A stretch of DNA of 64,000 nucleotides, taken from positions 23,884,942 through 23,948,941 of the forward strand of contig JAJEKV010000002.1 of NCBI GenBank assembly GCA_021234155.1, given 5' to 3'. This DNA comes from Isoetes taiwanensis (lineage: Eukaryota > Streptophyta > Lycopodiopsida > Isoetales > Isoetaceae). The translations under genes and the position numbers were made by a program. This document shows, piece by piece, positions 32,356-43,374 of this stretch. Below the pieces are notes generated by a model. The model ran no database searches. It was not told where the DNA came from and saw only the letters and a list, made by a program, of their open reading frames with translations. Positions within the stretch are counted from its first letter, which is position 1, and the number at the start of each line of letters is the position of its first letter.

Positions 32356-32832
32356 GTTAGAACATGCCATCTAATTTGCATCAGGTTTACCTCATTGTTT
32401 TCCTAAGATTGCCCTAGCTTTAATGAAGCATACATATATTCTTCCTGCAACAGCCTGGCAATGATTTTTTCAAGCATCACATGTTAAGCAGACATATATA
32501 ACAATAAAATTTCTGCTAATTCCTGTGTTTAAAAGTTGTGCCTTACATCAGTAAGTTGTTTCCATTATTAATAGACCATACCCTATATTCAATGTAATCT
32601 TATAAAACATTATGGATCTCTAATTATAGCTATCGTTTTCTCTTGACAGACTATCAAACCTTAGAAATTCGTGTGTTGCCAATGGCTTTCTCCTTAGTGC
32701 TTTCTTCAGATCTGCTAACTTCATCATTCTCGTACATTACCTCACATGCTTCTTCTAGTGGTGGCCTCTCCAATCTCTTGAGCTTTTGGCTCCTTGCATG
32801 ATTTTGGTATTTCTACCCCATCAGCAGCCTGC
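32356..32832 (-). pseudogene. Segmental duplication, part B, with a copied exon fragment
   Basis: Reverse complement of 53203-53730. The first 285 bp match non-coding sequence. From about 32640 to 32832 the minus strand repeats the 3' part of the coding region at 53203-53467 (for example GVEIPK and KEPKAQEI), but about 50 bp inside it are deleted, and base changes break the frame. Homology stops at GCAGGCTGCTG (minus strand), next to unrelated DNA. Confidence 0.85.
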
Positions 32833-34778
32833 ACAGGTTACCGGCACGAACCCCCTTTTATGTGCATTTAAAAAAAAAAATTATAGGTATGCCACGTGTA
32901 TGCAGGAAATCAGCAGAAACCCCCTTGTATATGATTGAACTTTTTAGAAACCCTCTTTCCATCCACATTGTATTAAAGACCCCTAGGTATGACTTTATAT
33001 TCAAAATTGCTATTGCTGATCAAAAATTGATTCCCTAAAAGTCTGGATTCTCATGTAACTTTGTTGCTATGTTGATAATATAGTTTTCATCAACTGTATC
33101 ATAATATCATAATATATATAAAATTACTCGGATGTACCCCCATCATATAGATTGTCTATATACTCAAATGAATCTAGGCCATTTTTTGGAAAGGCTGCAA
33201 GATGGCGAAGTTGTAACCATTAGATCTTCATGGGGGCATGCATGGGGCATGCACCCCATCCCTATACCGTTGGATCAGAGGGAAGGAGAAATTCTAGCCA
33301 TCGATTTGCTTTAGGAAACTTCAAGGAAGGTGCGATTTTTGGGGCATTTGATCTATGCCCTTGACATTAGGGCAAAATCTAGACCGTCATTTAGAGAGCC
33401 TGAGCATTATTAATTTCATTAATGCAATCTATGATGTGGCAAGTACTGGTACACAAGGATTAAGGATTAATGCATAGCCATGACGTTGCAAGGAGGATCG
33501 ATAAGGCAAGTCTATGGCAGGGGAAGCCGTACTATGGCATCCGTTGTGGTTGGTACAGAGCCTTTGTTGATTCAAAGCTTTTATTATACAGATTTTTCCC
33601 TTTTAGCTGCGAGAATATAAAGTGTCGTAATTAATCTTTCTGAAAATCTGGATATAAGTCAGGTTAGCATATGGGCTCTGTAGATACAAAATGCCTAGTT
33701 ATTTTTCCAGCTTGAAGCATTGTCTATTAATTTGTCGGCAAGATCATCCACAATATCTGGAAGTTGAACGACGATATAAGGTGATTGTAGAATGTTTACA
33801 TTTTGCAACTGCCGAAGAAGATGCAGATGCTTCTGGAGATGGTATGCATTGTGGGAGATCTCAATGGCCTTTAAATTGTTCTTTGTCTGGTGCTTCATTC
33901 TACCTAAATGAAAGTTTTGCATAATGCTGAAGTGCCATAGTTGCAGAAGCAACACGTCAACTAAATGAGTAGAATAGAGGGGAGGAAAAGAAGCTTTATC
34001 GTTGTCATTAACTTTTTTCTTGGGCATGATTACTTTGTCCAATGCTGAGGAACTTTTGCTTTTGCATGGCCAGTTTTATGGTCAATGATAAGCATTTGAT
34101 CAGGTCAATCAACTGCACCAGTAGAAATAGGTCCAATTCTCTTCATCTTTGTCCTTTCCCGTTGTTAAAGTTGATGGTTTGAAGTCTCGAAGGAAAAATG
34201 AGCTCAATAGTGGGAATCTCATGGTTGTTATGAACAACATTTCTCTATCTTATAGACCCCAGAACACAAGGCATTTATATAGGTACCAATCCTGCATGTT
34301 CCTAGATTGACACACATCGTATCAGATGGATCAGTAGAGGGAAATGTTCGCGCCAACAATATTCCTCTTTACTGGCTCACTCCACCAAATACAGGGGAGT
34401 TGCAGAAAAGAAATGTTTGTGGCAGCCATGAGAACCTCTCTAAGAGAAAGGTTCTCATAGAATGCCCATGACTTCTATAAGTCTGTCTTGGATTGCCCGA
34501 CATCATCTTTTGATGATTCGATAGTAACCTTCATATAGAAACTCTATCAAAATTATGCTAATTGTAATGGAATGTTGTACAGAAACTCTATGAAAGTCAC
34601 GTTCAACTATATGAAATGCCGATGGATTCCAAGTAATCTGCAAATCTTTATGGAATCTACTGACAAACAATCCACTATGTATAATCCTCAAACTAGATAC
34701 ATTCAACTTCGTATAGGCCCTACATAGTACAAACACTTGTTTATAAGGGCACTTTTCCATAACTTTGCTATTTATTGC
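32833..34778. other. No gene seen
   Basis: Unique AT-rich sequence. A short open segment at 33691-33924 (+) containing QDHPQYLEVERRYK looks protein-like but is isolated and unassigned. A minus frame at 34503-34805 is equally unsupported. Confidence 0.35.
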
Positions 34779-35170
34779 ATTTTCTATAGTCTTTGAGGCT
34801 TGCAAAAATATGATTCTAATGTCTATCTATATAGCTTATCGATGTTTCATAATTCGTCACATTTTCTATAGTTTTTGAGGCTTTTGGAAATATGATTCTA
34901 ATGTCTATCTATATAGCTTACCCATGTTTCATAATTTGTTACATTTTCTATAGTTTTTGAGGCTTGCGAAAATATGATTCTAATGTCTATTTATATAGCT
35001 TATCCGTGTTTCATAAAGCCACCATGTCTATCTATATAGCTTACCCATGTTTCATAAAGTCGTCGCACTTTACTTATTTGGCCTCCTTTTGTCTCGAGTT
35101 GATACTTGCAATGGGCCTATCTATATAGCTTACCCATGTTTCATAAGGTCGTCGATAACTTACTTATCTG
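34779..35170 (+). repeat. About 81-bp tandem repeat array
   Basis: Three units start with ATTTTCTATAGT (near 34779, 34860 and 34942) and share TCTATCTATATAGCTTA and ATGTTTCATAA. Two further, rearranged copies of the latter motifs (near 35023 and 35117) are linked to a duplicated CTTTTGTCTCGAGTTGATAC segment. Confidence 0.8.
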
Positions 35171-35347
35171 GGCTCCTTCTGTCTCGAGCTGATACTTGTA
35201 ATGGTACATAAATTAGAAACAAACGTAGTCACAACAAAGTTTACAATAAACATGATCTAGATGCTCACATACTTTCCTTGCCATCATTGCACTTCCACAA
35301 TGTTCTAAGAAGGGTTCCCTTCATTTACAGATGCACCAATGCAAAAT

Positions 35348-35633
35348 GTAAAGGAAGGTTGGGCCCAATCCAATCGTCCTATCCAATCAAAAGGCGACAC
35401 GTGTCGCACTGACTTTCTAAACCCGAAAGTTGTGCGGCAACTGTACTTTATTTTTACTGAACTTTCATGTTTTTTTACTGTACCTTTCTGTTTGTTTACT
35501 GTACCTTCTATCATTCTTACTTACCTTTCTGTCATTCTTACTTACCTTTCTATTATTTTTACCTGCCACTTCTGGTTTTAATGCTTAGATCTTTGACACG
35601 TGGACGGCTGGATTGGGCCCAACCGTCCTTTAC
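35348..35633. mobile_element. 286-bp MITE-like element with terminal inverted repeats
   Basis: GTAAAGGAAGGTTGGGCCCA at the left is matched by the inverse of TGGGCCCAACCGTCCTTTAC at the right. The inverted repeats run about 28 bp with a few mismatches and are extended by an inverted GACACGTG. The interior has a run of ACTGTACCTTTCTG/ATTCTTACTTACCTTTCT repeats. No coding sequence; no clear target duplication found. Confidence 0.75.
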
Positions 35634-35642
35634 GTTGAGGCA

Positions 35643-35737
35643 AAGCCCTTTTGGGCTTCTTTCTGAAGGGTCAAGCAGACCTCCGCGCTTTGCGCGTCGG
35701 CCTGCTTTCCCCTTCAGAAAGAAGCCCAAAATGGCTT
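35643..35737. repeat. 95-bp near-perfect hairpin
   Basis: Left arm AAGCCCTTTTGGGCTTCTTT and beyond pairs with the right arm ending GAAGCCCAAAATGGCTT. The arms are about 35 bp with few mismatches, and the loop is GC-rich with its own small stem (GCGC-TTT-GCGC). It lies 10 bp from the MITE at 35348. Confidence 0.8.
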
Positions 35738-36788
35738 TCTCTTATCCAATAGATGATTCTAAAGATACATACTTTATTCACATTAAATATAACCATGCAG
35801 TTGGGACTATCAATAGACCCTTCTCTAACACATTCACCTCATGATAGTTCTTTCTGTGCAAAAACTATTCCTCTTAGGAGTCCTCCATAGTTTGCTAGTT
35901 CCCCATAAAAAAAAGTGTGATTAGTACTATACCATCATCTTTCCAGTAGCACTACTAAGTACTATTCTTCAAGACACCAGGGAGAATGTGAATTATCAAA
36001 TTCCAATCCCTATGAAATTCCAAGAATTCAAGTACATGACGATGGAGACTTTGTCCACTGATCAAATTGATCAAGCCAATTGATCAAGCCAATTCCACCA
36101 CTCTATGAAGCTGTCTACATTGATCACTAGGCTAAAACCAGAGTGAGTCAAGTTGTTCCTAAATCTTAAACATGGACGATTCCAACTTGAGAGAGCGGTA
36201 GATGACTCCTACGTAAACGCTGCAATCTTATATGATTCTAAACATAATAAAGCTACTAGTCATTTTTTTAACAAGACGAAGAAGGAGGAAAGTCCCATTG
36301 GCATTTCAGAAACAAGCTTCCTAATCTTAAGTTACGGTTTGCAAACTTGGTTTTAAACTCTGATCACCACGGCTCCAAAGACCCCACACCAGGTCCTAGA
36401 AGTAACTGACAGACACCAAAATCTGCAGGTTAGGGATAAGTTGATTTTGTTTGCTGGATTAAATTTCCAGTCCAGCCAAACTGTCTTTCAGCAACTTGCT
36501 CTCTACCCATACAACACAAACAACATCAGCCCCTAAGAATTTCAATAAATCACGGCAGTTCAACTCATGTCATGCTCCAGCCATTTCAACTCATCCATTG
36601 ACAACAGCTTTTGGTATACTTGGATGGGCAAGCATTTTATTATATAAGCACTTTTACTAATCCTTTCTCTTCCTCATAGGCCCGTTGTCATAGCTCTGAA
36701 ACGGCCATGGACCAATTTTAAATATTACAAAAATAAGCACTTCCACCTGAGATTTCCAGATTACACATGATACATGATAAAATGAATA
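35738..36788. other. No gene seen
   Basis: AT-rich intergenic DNA. Only a short GATCAAGCCAATT direct repeat (near 36068 and 36081) was noticed. Confidence 0.4.
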
Positions 36789-37426
36789 TCATGGGGCAAG
36801 TGATGGGAGCCAGGATTCTCCACGTATTCTTTTCAGCATCAAAATACGTTCCTCCTCTTTGTTGGCTGCTGCTTTTGCAGCCATAACTGCAGTATCTAAG
36901 GCAACCGATGCTTTCTTTGCTGCCTCTTCAGCTTCGGATATTATGGTTGCCCCATCAACTGCCACAGTGTGTAAACAAGACTTGGCAATATGTAATCTTC
37001 GTCTTAGGAGACTCTTCCGTCGTCTATAAGGTATTTGCTCAACTTTTGATGACGTATCCTTTGTCTCAATTGAAGTAACCAGTGGTGCATTTTTGAATAG
37101 CCTGATGCCAACAGACTCATTGTCAGTATCATCACGTTCTGTTAATTCAGCATGGTTGCTCTCGTGAAAGCATGCTGCAAATGTTTTATCAAGCTGCTTG
37201 TGGAGAAGATCTTGCAGGCGGATCTGATATAATTTAAGCCCTGATCCATTTTCTTGCTCATTGGATTCCCGATTGCAATCATTATCAAGCAGGCTGGCAT
37301 TGGTGGCCTGCTCCAAAAAGCTGGCAGATTCAAATACACAACTGCGTAATCTGCCTTGCAATGCAATGTCTTCCTCATCATCATCAGATGATACAGCATG
37401 GGGTGTGGCAGCAAGTTGACCACCTT
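36789..37426 (-). CDS. Unknown protein, terminal exon
   Basis: The exon probably starts after TTTTAAAAG near 37427 and encodes about 210 residues: an acidic segment (SSDDDEEDIALQGRLRSC), LYQIRLQDLLHKQLDKTF, then GIRLFKNAPLVTSIE, a basic patch (YRRRKSLLRRRLHIAKSC), an alanine-rich predicted helix (EEAAKKASVALDTAVMAAKAA) and a stop at 36789. I recognise no family. A diverged copy of the central part lies just upstream at 37588, which suggests local duplication. The mixture of acidic and basic segments fits a nuclear or chromatin protein, but that is only a guess. Confidence 0.5.
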
Positions 37427-37587
37427 TTAAAATAGCACGTTTCTAAGTTAGAAACACATGAATACATCGTAAACTTCTGAAGGACACCCCACAACAACAG
37501 AAGCAAAAAATAGCCTTACATTAAGAGATAAGCATGTTCAAATAATTTTTGTATCTAACCTTGAGAAAATGAAAAAAAAAATCCTGG

Positions 37588-38040
37588 TCATCTAGCAGAA
37601 GCCCTTAAAGACCTTGCTTTTCTAACAACAGATTTGTGCTTAAAAGGTAGCATTTGCAACTGAAATGCTTCTCTGATAGCTCCTTTACCTTCTTGTTGCA
37701 CCGGAACTCCACTAGCAGATGGTATCTCGCTCTTAGTTTTTTGAGAAATAGTAACTTGCTTCTTATTTACAGCTATTTCTGCAGAATCCACTGCTTTTTC
37801 GAGCACGCATGCCTCAGCTTCTGTGCTGTCTGATTCGATTAAGTTAACAATAGGTCCATCTCTGAAAAGCCTAACACCATCAAGCATGGGATTGTACTTT
37901 GTCATTGATACCTCAGGAAATGTACACTCGACAAAATCGATCATTTTATCTAAATATCTGAAAAGGATAGCTTGCAGCTGAATCTAATTGTCTTCCGTGT
38001 CATTTTCAAATACACCTCCATCAACAAATGATTGCGACCT
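37588..38040 (-). pseudogene. Diverged duplicate of the unknown gene
   Basis: Reading the minus strand: ENDTEDN, IQLQAILFRYLDKMIDFVE, then GVRLFRDGPIVNLIES, and a basic end (HKSVVRKARSLRASAR). These align with the LYQIRLQDLLHKQLDKTF and GIRLFKNAPLVTSIE blocks of 36789-37426. The upstream block is interrupted by a stop before IQLQ, although the 118-residue frame from 37944 to 37588 is open. It could also be an alternative last exon of the same gene. Confidence 0.4.
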
Positions 38041-39059
38041 TCAATAGCAATAAACATGACATACTAGTATCCTTATGGGGAAGTCGAGCATAACGACAGA
38101 AGATCACAACATCAAACCTTCCTTACGCCTGATTGATGGAAAATGCCTTTCTATATGAGAAAAGGATCACAACAGTCAATGTGACAATTGAAAGAAAAAA
38201 AGGAAACAAGAAATAGAATTAGGCATCCAGAAACAAGAAAGAACCAAAGAATTTGATACTTCAAACAATAAATGAGATGGTAAATTTTGAAAATTCTTGT
38301 TATTGTAGTTATATGGATGTTGACTTATCATCACATGCTGGTGTCATTGTGACACTGTGCATACCGTGGATCTCAGATATAGACAATCATTTGGACTTTG
38401 AAAAAGCAAATGGTGCATTGTATCATTCGAAGAAGGCTTTAAACTCTTGGCTTGCTCTGCTGACAATTTTCAAATAAACTGTGGAAGAACGAAGATTTCA
38501 TTTGAATCTTACATTGGACTGAAATGCCACTTCTAATGTTGTGCACAAAATATAAAAAAAGAGGAGATGTTGTACCGTTACAGAATAGCACCATTGTCGT
38601 GCTCAATAATCTAATAGCGTCCTGGGTCTTCACGGCATTTCCGGAGCTCACGAGCTCCTTTTTGCGTTTTTCAAATTTAGGTCAAAGATAAGAATTTGGA
38701 GCTGGAAAATTGTATTCAGAAGTTTTGTTGGAAAATTTGTGTAGTTCGTTTGAAAATTACACGTGGAAACTACCGTGTGGACGAGCTGATGGCTAAGGCA
38801 AGAAACCTGTGAATTTTAGTGCCATGTGATGGGGATGTGTATGTAATTCTAGTTTGCGGAATAGATAGAAGGGAGAAAGTTTTCACACAAAAACACCCCA
38901 GACAAAAAGAGTATCTGCCAAACACATCAACATGATGTCACCCATTATAGACGAATAGTTGCAAATCACACTCAAGCACAAAAAAGATGACAAATGACCT
39001 GAGGTTCCCATACGGCATTGGAAATCCTTAAGACAAAGTATCTGCAAGAGGACATCCTG
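38041..39059. other. No gene seen
   Basis: AT-rich stretch without a recognisable coding region or RNA gene. Confidence 0.4.
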
Positions 39060-39225
39060 TACAACATACCGGAAAGGAAGGAGGGAGAGGGACGCGCATG
39101 GCTGGAGCTCGAAGAAGAGGAGTTTTGCTGACGTGGCGTGGAAGGTTGAGTGACGGGGTTCCTATGTGTATGGGCCAGAATTTCACGAAATCGTGCACCT
39201 CAGGTTAGGCAACCCTACTAAAAAA
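39060..39225 (+). repeat. Diverged relative of the 166-bp repeat
   Basis: GGAAGGAGGGAGAGGGA through to the conserved end CACGAAATCGTGCACCTCAG and GGTTAGGCAACCCTACTAA matches the units at 42464-42962. The highly conserved part is its last 45 bp. Confidence 0.65.
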
Positions 39226-39688
39226 AAAAGAAACCAATTTGCACCACACTGTGCATATCTCTAACTGAGGACATGCCCACATTATTATCATGAGAATTGC
39301 CTCCATTTGAGTTGAACATATCCCATTGCCTCCATTTGAGTTAAGATACACCAAACTATACTTCCACACAAGGCCTTAAACACCACCTAGAAGATTAGGG
39401 TTTTACAAAGAATGATAGTTTAATGGTTCATGTCTCATCTCTAGTCTTATACTCATAACTCGATAGTCTATCTTGCAAAAACAAAACATTGACATCCTTT
39501 AAATTAGAGCCTTAATCAGATCATTTACATGAGCAATATATTATCAAAACCAAGTACTTTACACATATCCACGATACATTGAGTGGGCACACTGTCTAAA
39601 TTTTGTTGTACCATTAAAACGACACAATCGATAGAAAAAATTGTATATATCACAAAAGATGCACCAATTACAAAGACATAGAATTCCA
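39226..39688. other. No gene seen
   Basis: AT-rich; no recognisable features. Confidence 0.4.
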
Positions 39689-40093
39689 TCATGGATATAT
39701 GTACAAATTAAAGAATCCATCCACTTTGATATACAATTGATACTTAATCCAGCAATTTCTATCCCATGAATATATAGGTGGAGCGAGCAACAAAAAAGGA
39801 ATAAAGCATTGGACTATGTTAGCGCTACAACAACAAATGTAGGATAAATAGTATGAGTTGAACTTAAGAGCAGAAGCTCTTGAGGTAAGGAGCCTGAGGA
39901 AAGTAGAGAAACTAAGCTGATTTTGGGAAAAGTACTTGAAAACTACTTTAAGGATCCTTCTGCTACCTTCTTGTGAAGCTCCATCGTCATATGGTAGCAC
40001 ACTCCCTGCAACCAAAATAACATCACAGCCTTGATTCAACATAACCAGCACTATCAAAACCTTCAAAAACATAAAACTAGAATAATAAATCAA
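39689..40093 (-). CDS. Hypothetical 134-residue ORF with a signal-peptide-like start
   Basis: The N-terminus (FMFLKVLIVLVMLNQGCDVI) is hydrophobic and could be a signal peptide, followed by a short charged segment ending GSRRILK. The rest of the frame is hydrophobic and AT-driven. No family is recognised, and the frame may simply be chance in AT-rich DNA; if real, only the first exon (to about 39950) looks protein-like. Confidence 0.15.
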   Translation of the reverse strand: MIYYSSFMFLKVLIVLVMLNQGCDVILVAGSVLPYDDGASQEGSRRILKVVFKYFSQNQLSFSTFLRLLTSRASALKFNSYYLSYICCCSANIVQCFIPFLLLAPPIYSWDRNCWIKYQLYIKVDGFFNLYIYP

Positions 40094-40451
40094 AACCCAT
40101 ACTTATGTCTCTTCAGCATGCAATTCCAGTATGGTGGCCTGGTATAGTATGCAGTGTAGACTATTGCTGCTAGATGTGTGGTGGAAATTTCCCCATGCTA
40201 TAATCCATGAGATAAAGTTCCACAAGGAACATGTTCATCTGCATGTGAGTATGAAGCAATAATTTAGATTGCAGTGCAGCAGTCAGATTAAAAGACAATG
40301 TCTTCATCATTTTTGTTTCCTGCAAATGTCAAGCAATCACGTCATATTGTTATGGCTAGAGGAAATGGTATACCCTCGGTTTGGCCCTACAGGTGATTAA
40401 CACATATGGCATGCTATGGAACCCACGACAGATCATAGCTAAGGATGGATA

Positions 40452-40790
40452 CTTCTTAACGAAATGAATATAATATGCAACTGTTCCAGAACTTCAGCTT
40501 GAACATTATTAAACAAGTGTGCCATGAGTATCAGAACCTCTGCAGTGATAAACATAAAAAAAGGTGCCCTAGATTTCATTTTCTACAAGTGCATAAAACC
40601 ACAAAAGCCTGAGAAAAGAAAGATCGGTTTAGAAAACTGTAATTTGAAGGTCAAATTTTAGCTTAGCTAATGGCAGGTACCTCTTACTGAAATGAGTACA
40701 ATATGCAACTGTTCTAGAACTTCTACTCAAAGCATTATTAATCAAGCCTGCCATGCGTATGAGAACTTCTGCAATGATGAATATAAAGGG
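40452..40790 (+). repeat. Direct repeat of about 110 bp, 228 bp apart
   Basis: Copies at 40452-40563 and 40680-40790 share AATATGCAACTGTTC, AGAACTTC, CATTATTAA.CAAG and GCCATG.GTAT.AGAAC.TCTGCA. They are about 80% identical. Confidence 0.7.
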
Positions 40791-40797
40791 CAAGTTA

Positions 40798-41665
40798 CTA
40801 CGTCAGCACTGAGTGATACCTGTTGATCTCATTTCCAGAGAAGCAGCGACCGAAGATCATCAACATATCCAAAACCCTTAGCTTGTGGAGGTACTGGATC
40901 TGCATTAAACTTGTCAAAAAATTCTGAATTAGAACATGAAGAGCTAAACCAGCATAGAAGCTGATAGATGCTGACATAGACTCATACATGCTCCCTAGAA
41001 TATGAGTACGAACAACTTTGCCATGATCTATGCCGCCAATACAAGCAGTTAGAACACTAAGAGAAGTGATACTATCTGGTTCAATAAAAGTCCTGTATAT
41101 GTGCAAAACAAATGTCTTTAATGGAAGAAAATACATTCACAAATGTAACATCGTTCAGCCTGATGCCCTTCTGCTGCATTTTGTCTGTAATGTTTGAAGG
41201 TCTTGCCATCTATACAGTGGATATAATAGACCATAATCATTGAATTCCACGAAACGTTATTTTGAACCAGCGTACATAAAACAATAGCACTTTCTACAAT
41301 GATATTTAAATTGTATCTAGCTATTATAATATATGAGTGTAGCTTCTTGCCTAAGGATATGGCTGCTACACTTGCACATGCACCAAATGTGCTAATAAAT
41401 GTAACTAAATATGGTTTGATATTCCTCAGCACCATTTGATCAAAAGACTAAGAGCTTCTTCTGCATCTGCAATATGAGAATATTTTGATATCAATGTTGT
41501 CCACGTGAAGACGATATAGGGTGGGAGTCCACCTTGAGCATAAAATATACTCCGACAATTTGCAAGCAAATGTACGAGTGAAGTGTCAACAAGGACATCA
41601 AGCTCGTGACCCAAATTCAAAACACCGTGAAATCTTTTTCCTTGTTCCACATAATGTATAACCAA
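40798..41665 (-). pseudogene. PPR (PLS-class-like) protein remnant
   Basis: Three overlapping minus frames together read like tandem pentatricopeptide repeats: GKRFHGVLNLGHELDVLVDT and SLVHLLANCRSI, VFTWTTLISKYSHIADAEEA, then IKPYLVTFISTFGACASVAA with LGKKLHSYIIIARYNLNI, NNVSWNSMIMVY, and EPDSITSLSVLTACIGG. The spacing and the G-K-x-x-H motif fit PLS-type PPR proteins, which bind organellar RNA. Frameshifts and stops, the lack of introns and the absence of a start or E/DYW domain indicate a pseudogene fragment. Confidence 0.7.
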
Positions 41666-41821
41666 CCAAGAAGAGGTACTCTATCAAGGAAAACGACCAT
41701 AGTAGATAAAAAACCACTGCAACACATTAGAAAGGCTTGTACATCATTCATCAACCATCTCTTTTATCCAAGGCTTATCCGTTGCAAGATATATCTGTTG
41801 AATAACAAAGAGATGTATTGA

Positions 41822-42463
41822 AGTACTTATGCACAACCTTGTAAAATCTCATCAAAAATTCCCTGATACAGCTCATGGCGTATATTCCTGAACAACCTAA
41901 ATTTACTGGCCAGTTCATTTCGTGGATCAATTGCTCCTAATAGGGTGCTAGGAGCACATAATTGGTGCCAAGCACCAGCTAAGGGTTAGCAATAGATTTC
42001 GTTATGGCAAGTATGTTAGAGGCCAGACTATTTGTACACATAGGCTTACTTGCATGACCTTGCTGTAGGCGATACCAACAAGATGACATAGCCTGTATTT
42101 TATATAAAGGGGAGATTTGAACTTTTATACATGAGATGAGATCCATGTATACCTTGAGAAGGGTTAAAATAAAAGGCCATATACCCACGGTCCAAGAGCC
42201 AGACCATATAGTTCCTAGAGGGAAAATAAATTGGAATGTCGGAAGAAACTATCCATGATAAATGACCAAGCAAGAAGAGTTTCTGAATGATTTTCTAATC
42301 AATCCGAGCTTGAACTTCATCAGATTCTTCAAATGCTCATGAAACAATGAGAAACTTCGAATGCTCATATAACAGCAAGTATAATAATGAGAAACTTCAG
42401 ATGCTCATAAAACAACAAGTATAAAGAGAAAATCCAATTTACCTTATATTGTTTACCTTATAC
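41822..42463. other. No gene seen
   Basis: AT-rich spacer. A short direct repeat (GAGAAACTTCGAATGCTCAT and variants, near 42350 and 42391) was noted. Confidence 0.4.
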
Positions 42464-42962
42464 TGTTTGTAAACAACCTGTAGGACAGAGGAAGGAGATG
42501 GGAGACAAGCCACGGTCGAAGGAGATGGAAAAAAAGGTAAGGATAAAGGTATGACATGGCAGGTACATGTGGCATACACATGGCATAGCTAGAATTGCAC
42601 GAAATTGTGCTCCTGGGGTTAGGCAACCATGTTTGTAAACAACCTATAGAATAGATGAAGGAGATGGGAGATGAAGCCACAGTCGAAGGAGAGGGAAAAA
42701 AAAAAGGTAAGGATAAAGGTGACATGGCGGGACATGTGGCATACACGTGGCATAGCTAAAATTGCACGAAATTGTGCACCTCGGGTTAGGCAACCCTGTT
42801 TGTAAACAACCTGTAGTACAGACGAAGGAGATGGGAGATGAAGCCACAGTCGAAAGAGAGGGAAAAAAAGGTAAAAATAAAGATACGACATGGCGGAACA
42901 TGTGGCATACACGTGGCATAGCTAGAATTGCACGAAATCGTGTACCTCGGGTTAGGCAACCC
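42464..42962 (+). repeat. Three tandem 166-bp repeats
   Basis: Units start TGTTTGTAAACAACCT at 42464, 42630 and 42797 and end with CACGAAAT.GTG and GGGTTAGGCAACC. Each contains GGAGATGGGAGA, a poly(A) run and ACATGTGGCATACAC. The last unit ends CCTGCTAATG. Antisense open frames through the array are a by-product of the repeat. Confidence 0.9.
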
Positions 42963-43104
42963 TGCTAATGAAAAAACATGATGAACATGTAAATATGATG
43001 GTTTTGAACTGTCATTCAATGAAGCATAAGTTGTATAAGCAGTAGTGTTGATACAATGGGTCTTGGAGAATCATCTATTACATCAAGAAGAAAAAAGTCC
43101 AGCA

Positions 43105-43340
43105 ATTGAGGGTTGGTTAGTTCATTCTATCGATGTCATTAGGCCTCGGGTTTGAATCCTTATGAGGACATACAATGTAAAGTGAATGAGGATATGACCC
43201 ATAAAGTGAGTGGTCAAAATCAGTTATGACCTCCCCTTTCCGTAAGGAGTGATGGTGGCAAGTCATTTGATGATTAGGTAGGGTGAGGTGGCATCAAGTG
43301 TGAGGTGTCACTAGTACAATTGCTGAGAAGCATCAATTGT
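43105..43340 (+). repeat. tRNA-related SINE-like sequence
   Basis: Box A-like TGGTTAGTTCA (43114) and box B GGTTTGAATCC (43149) have tRNA-like spacing. The sequence does not fold as a tRNA, and its 3' limit is uncertain. Confidence 0.35.
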
Positions 43341-43374
43341 GTGAGTTATCATTAAGGACATGTTGTGTTTAGGC

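Noticed and set aside
34779-35170. CRISPR-like array
   Set aside because: Repeats are long, adjacent and degenerate without unique spacers, in a plant nuclear genome.
42453-43019. Overlapping minus-strand frames of 77-97 residues
   Set aside because: They repeat with the 166-bp tandem array and have no independent support.
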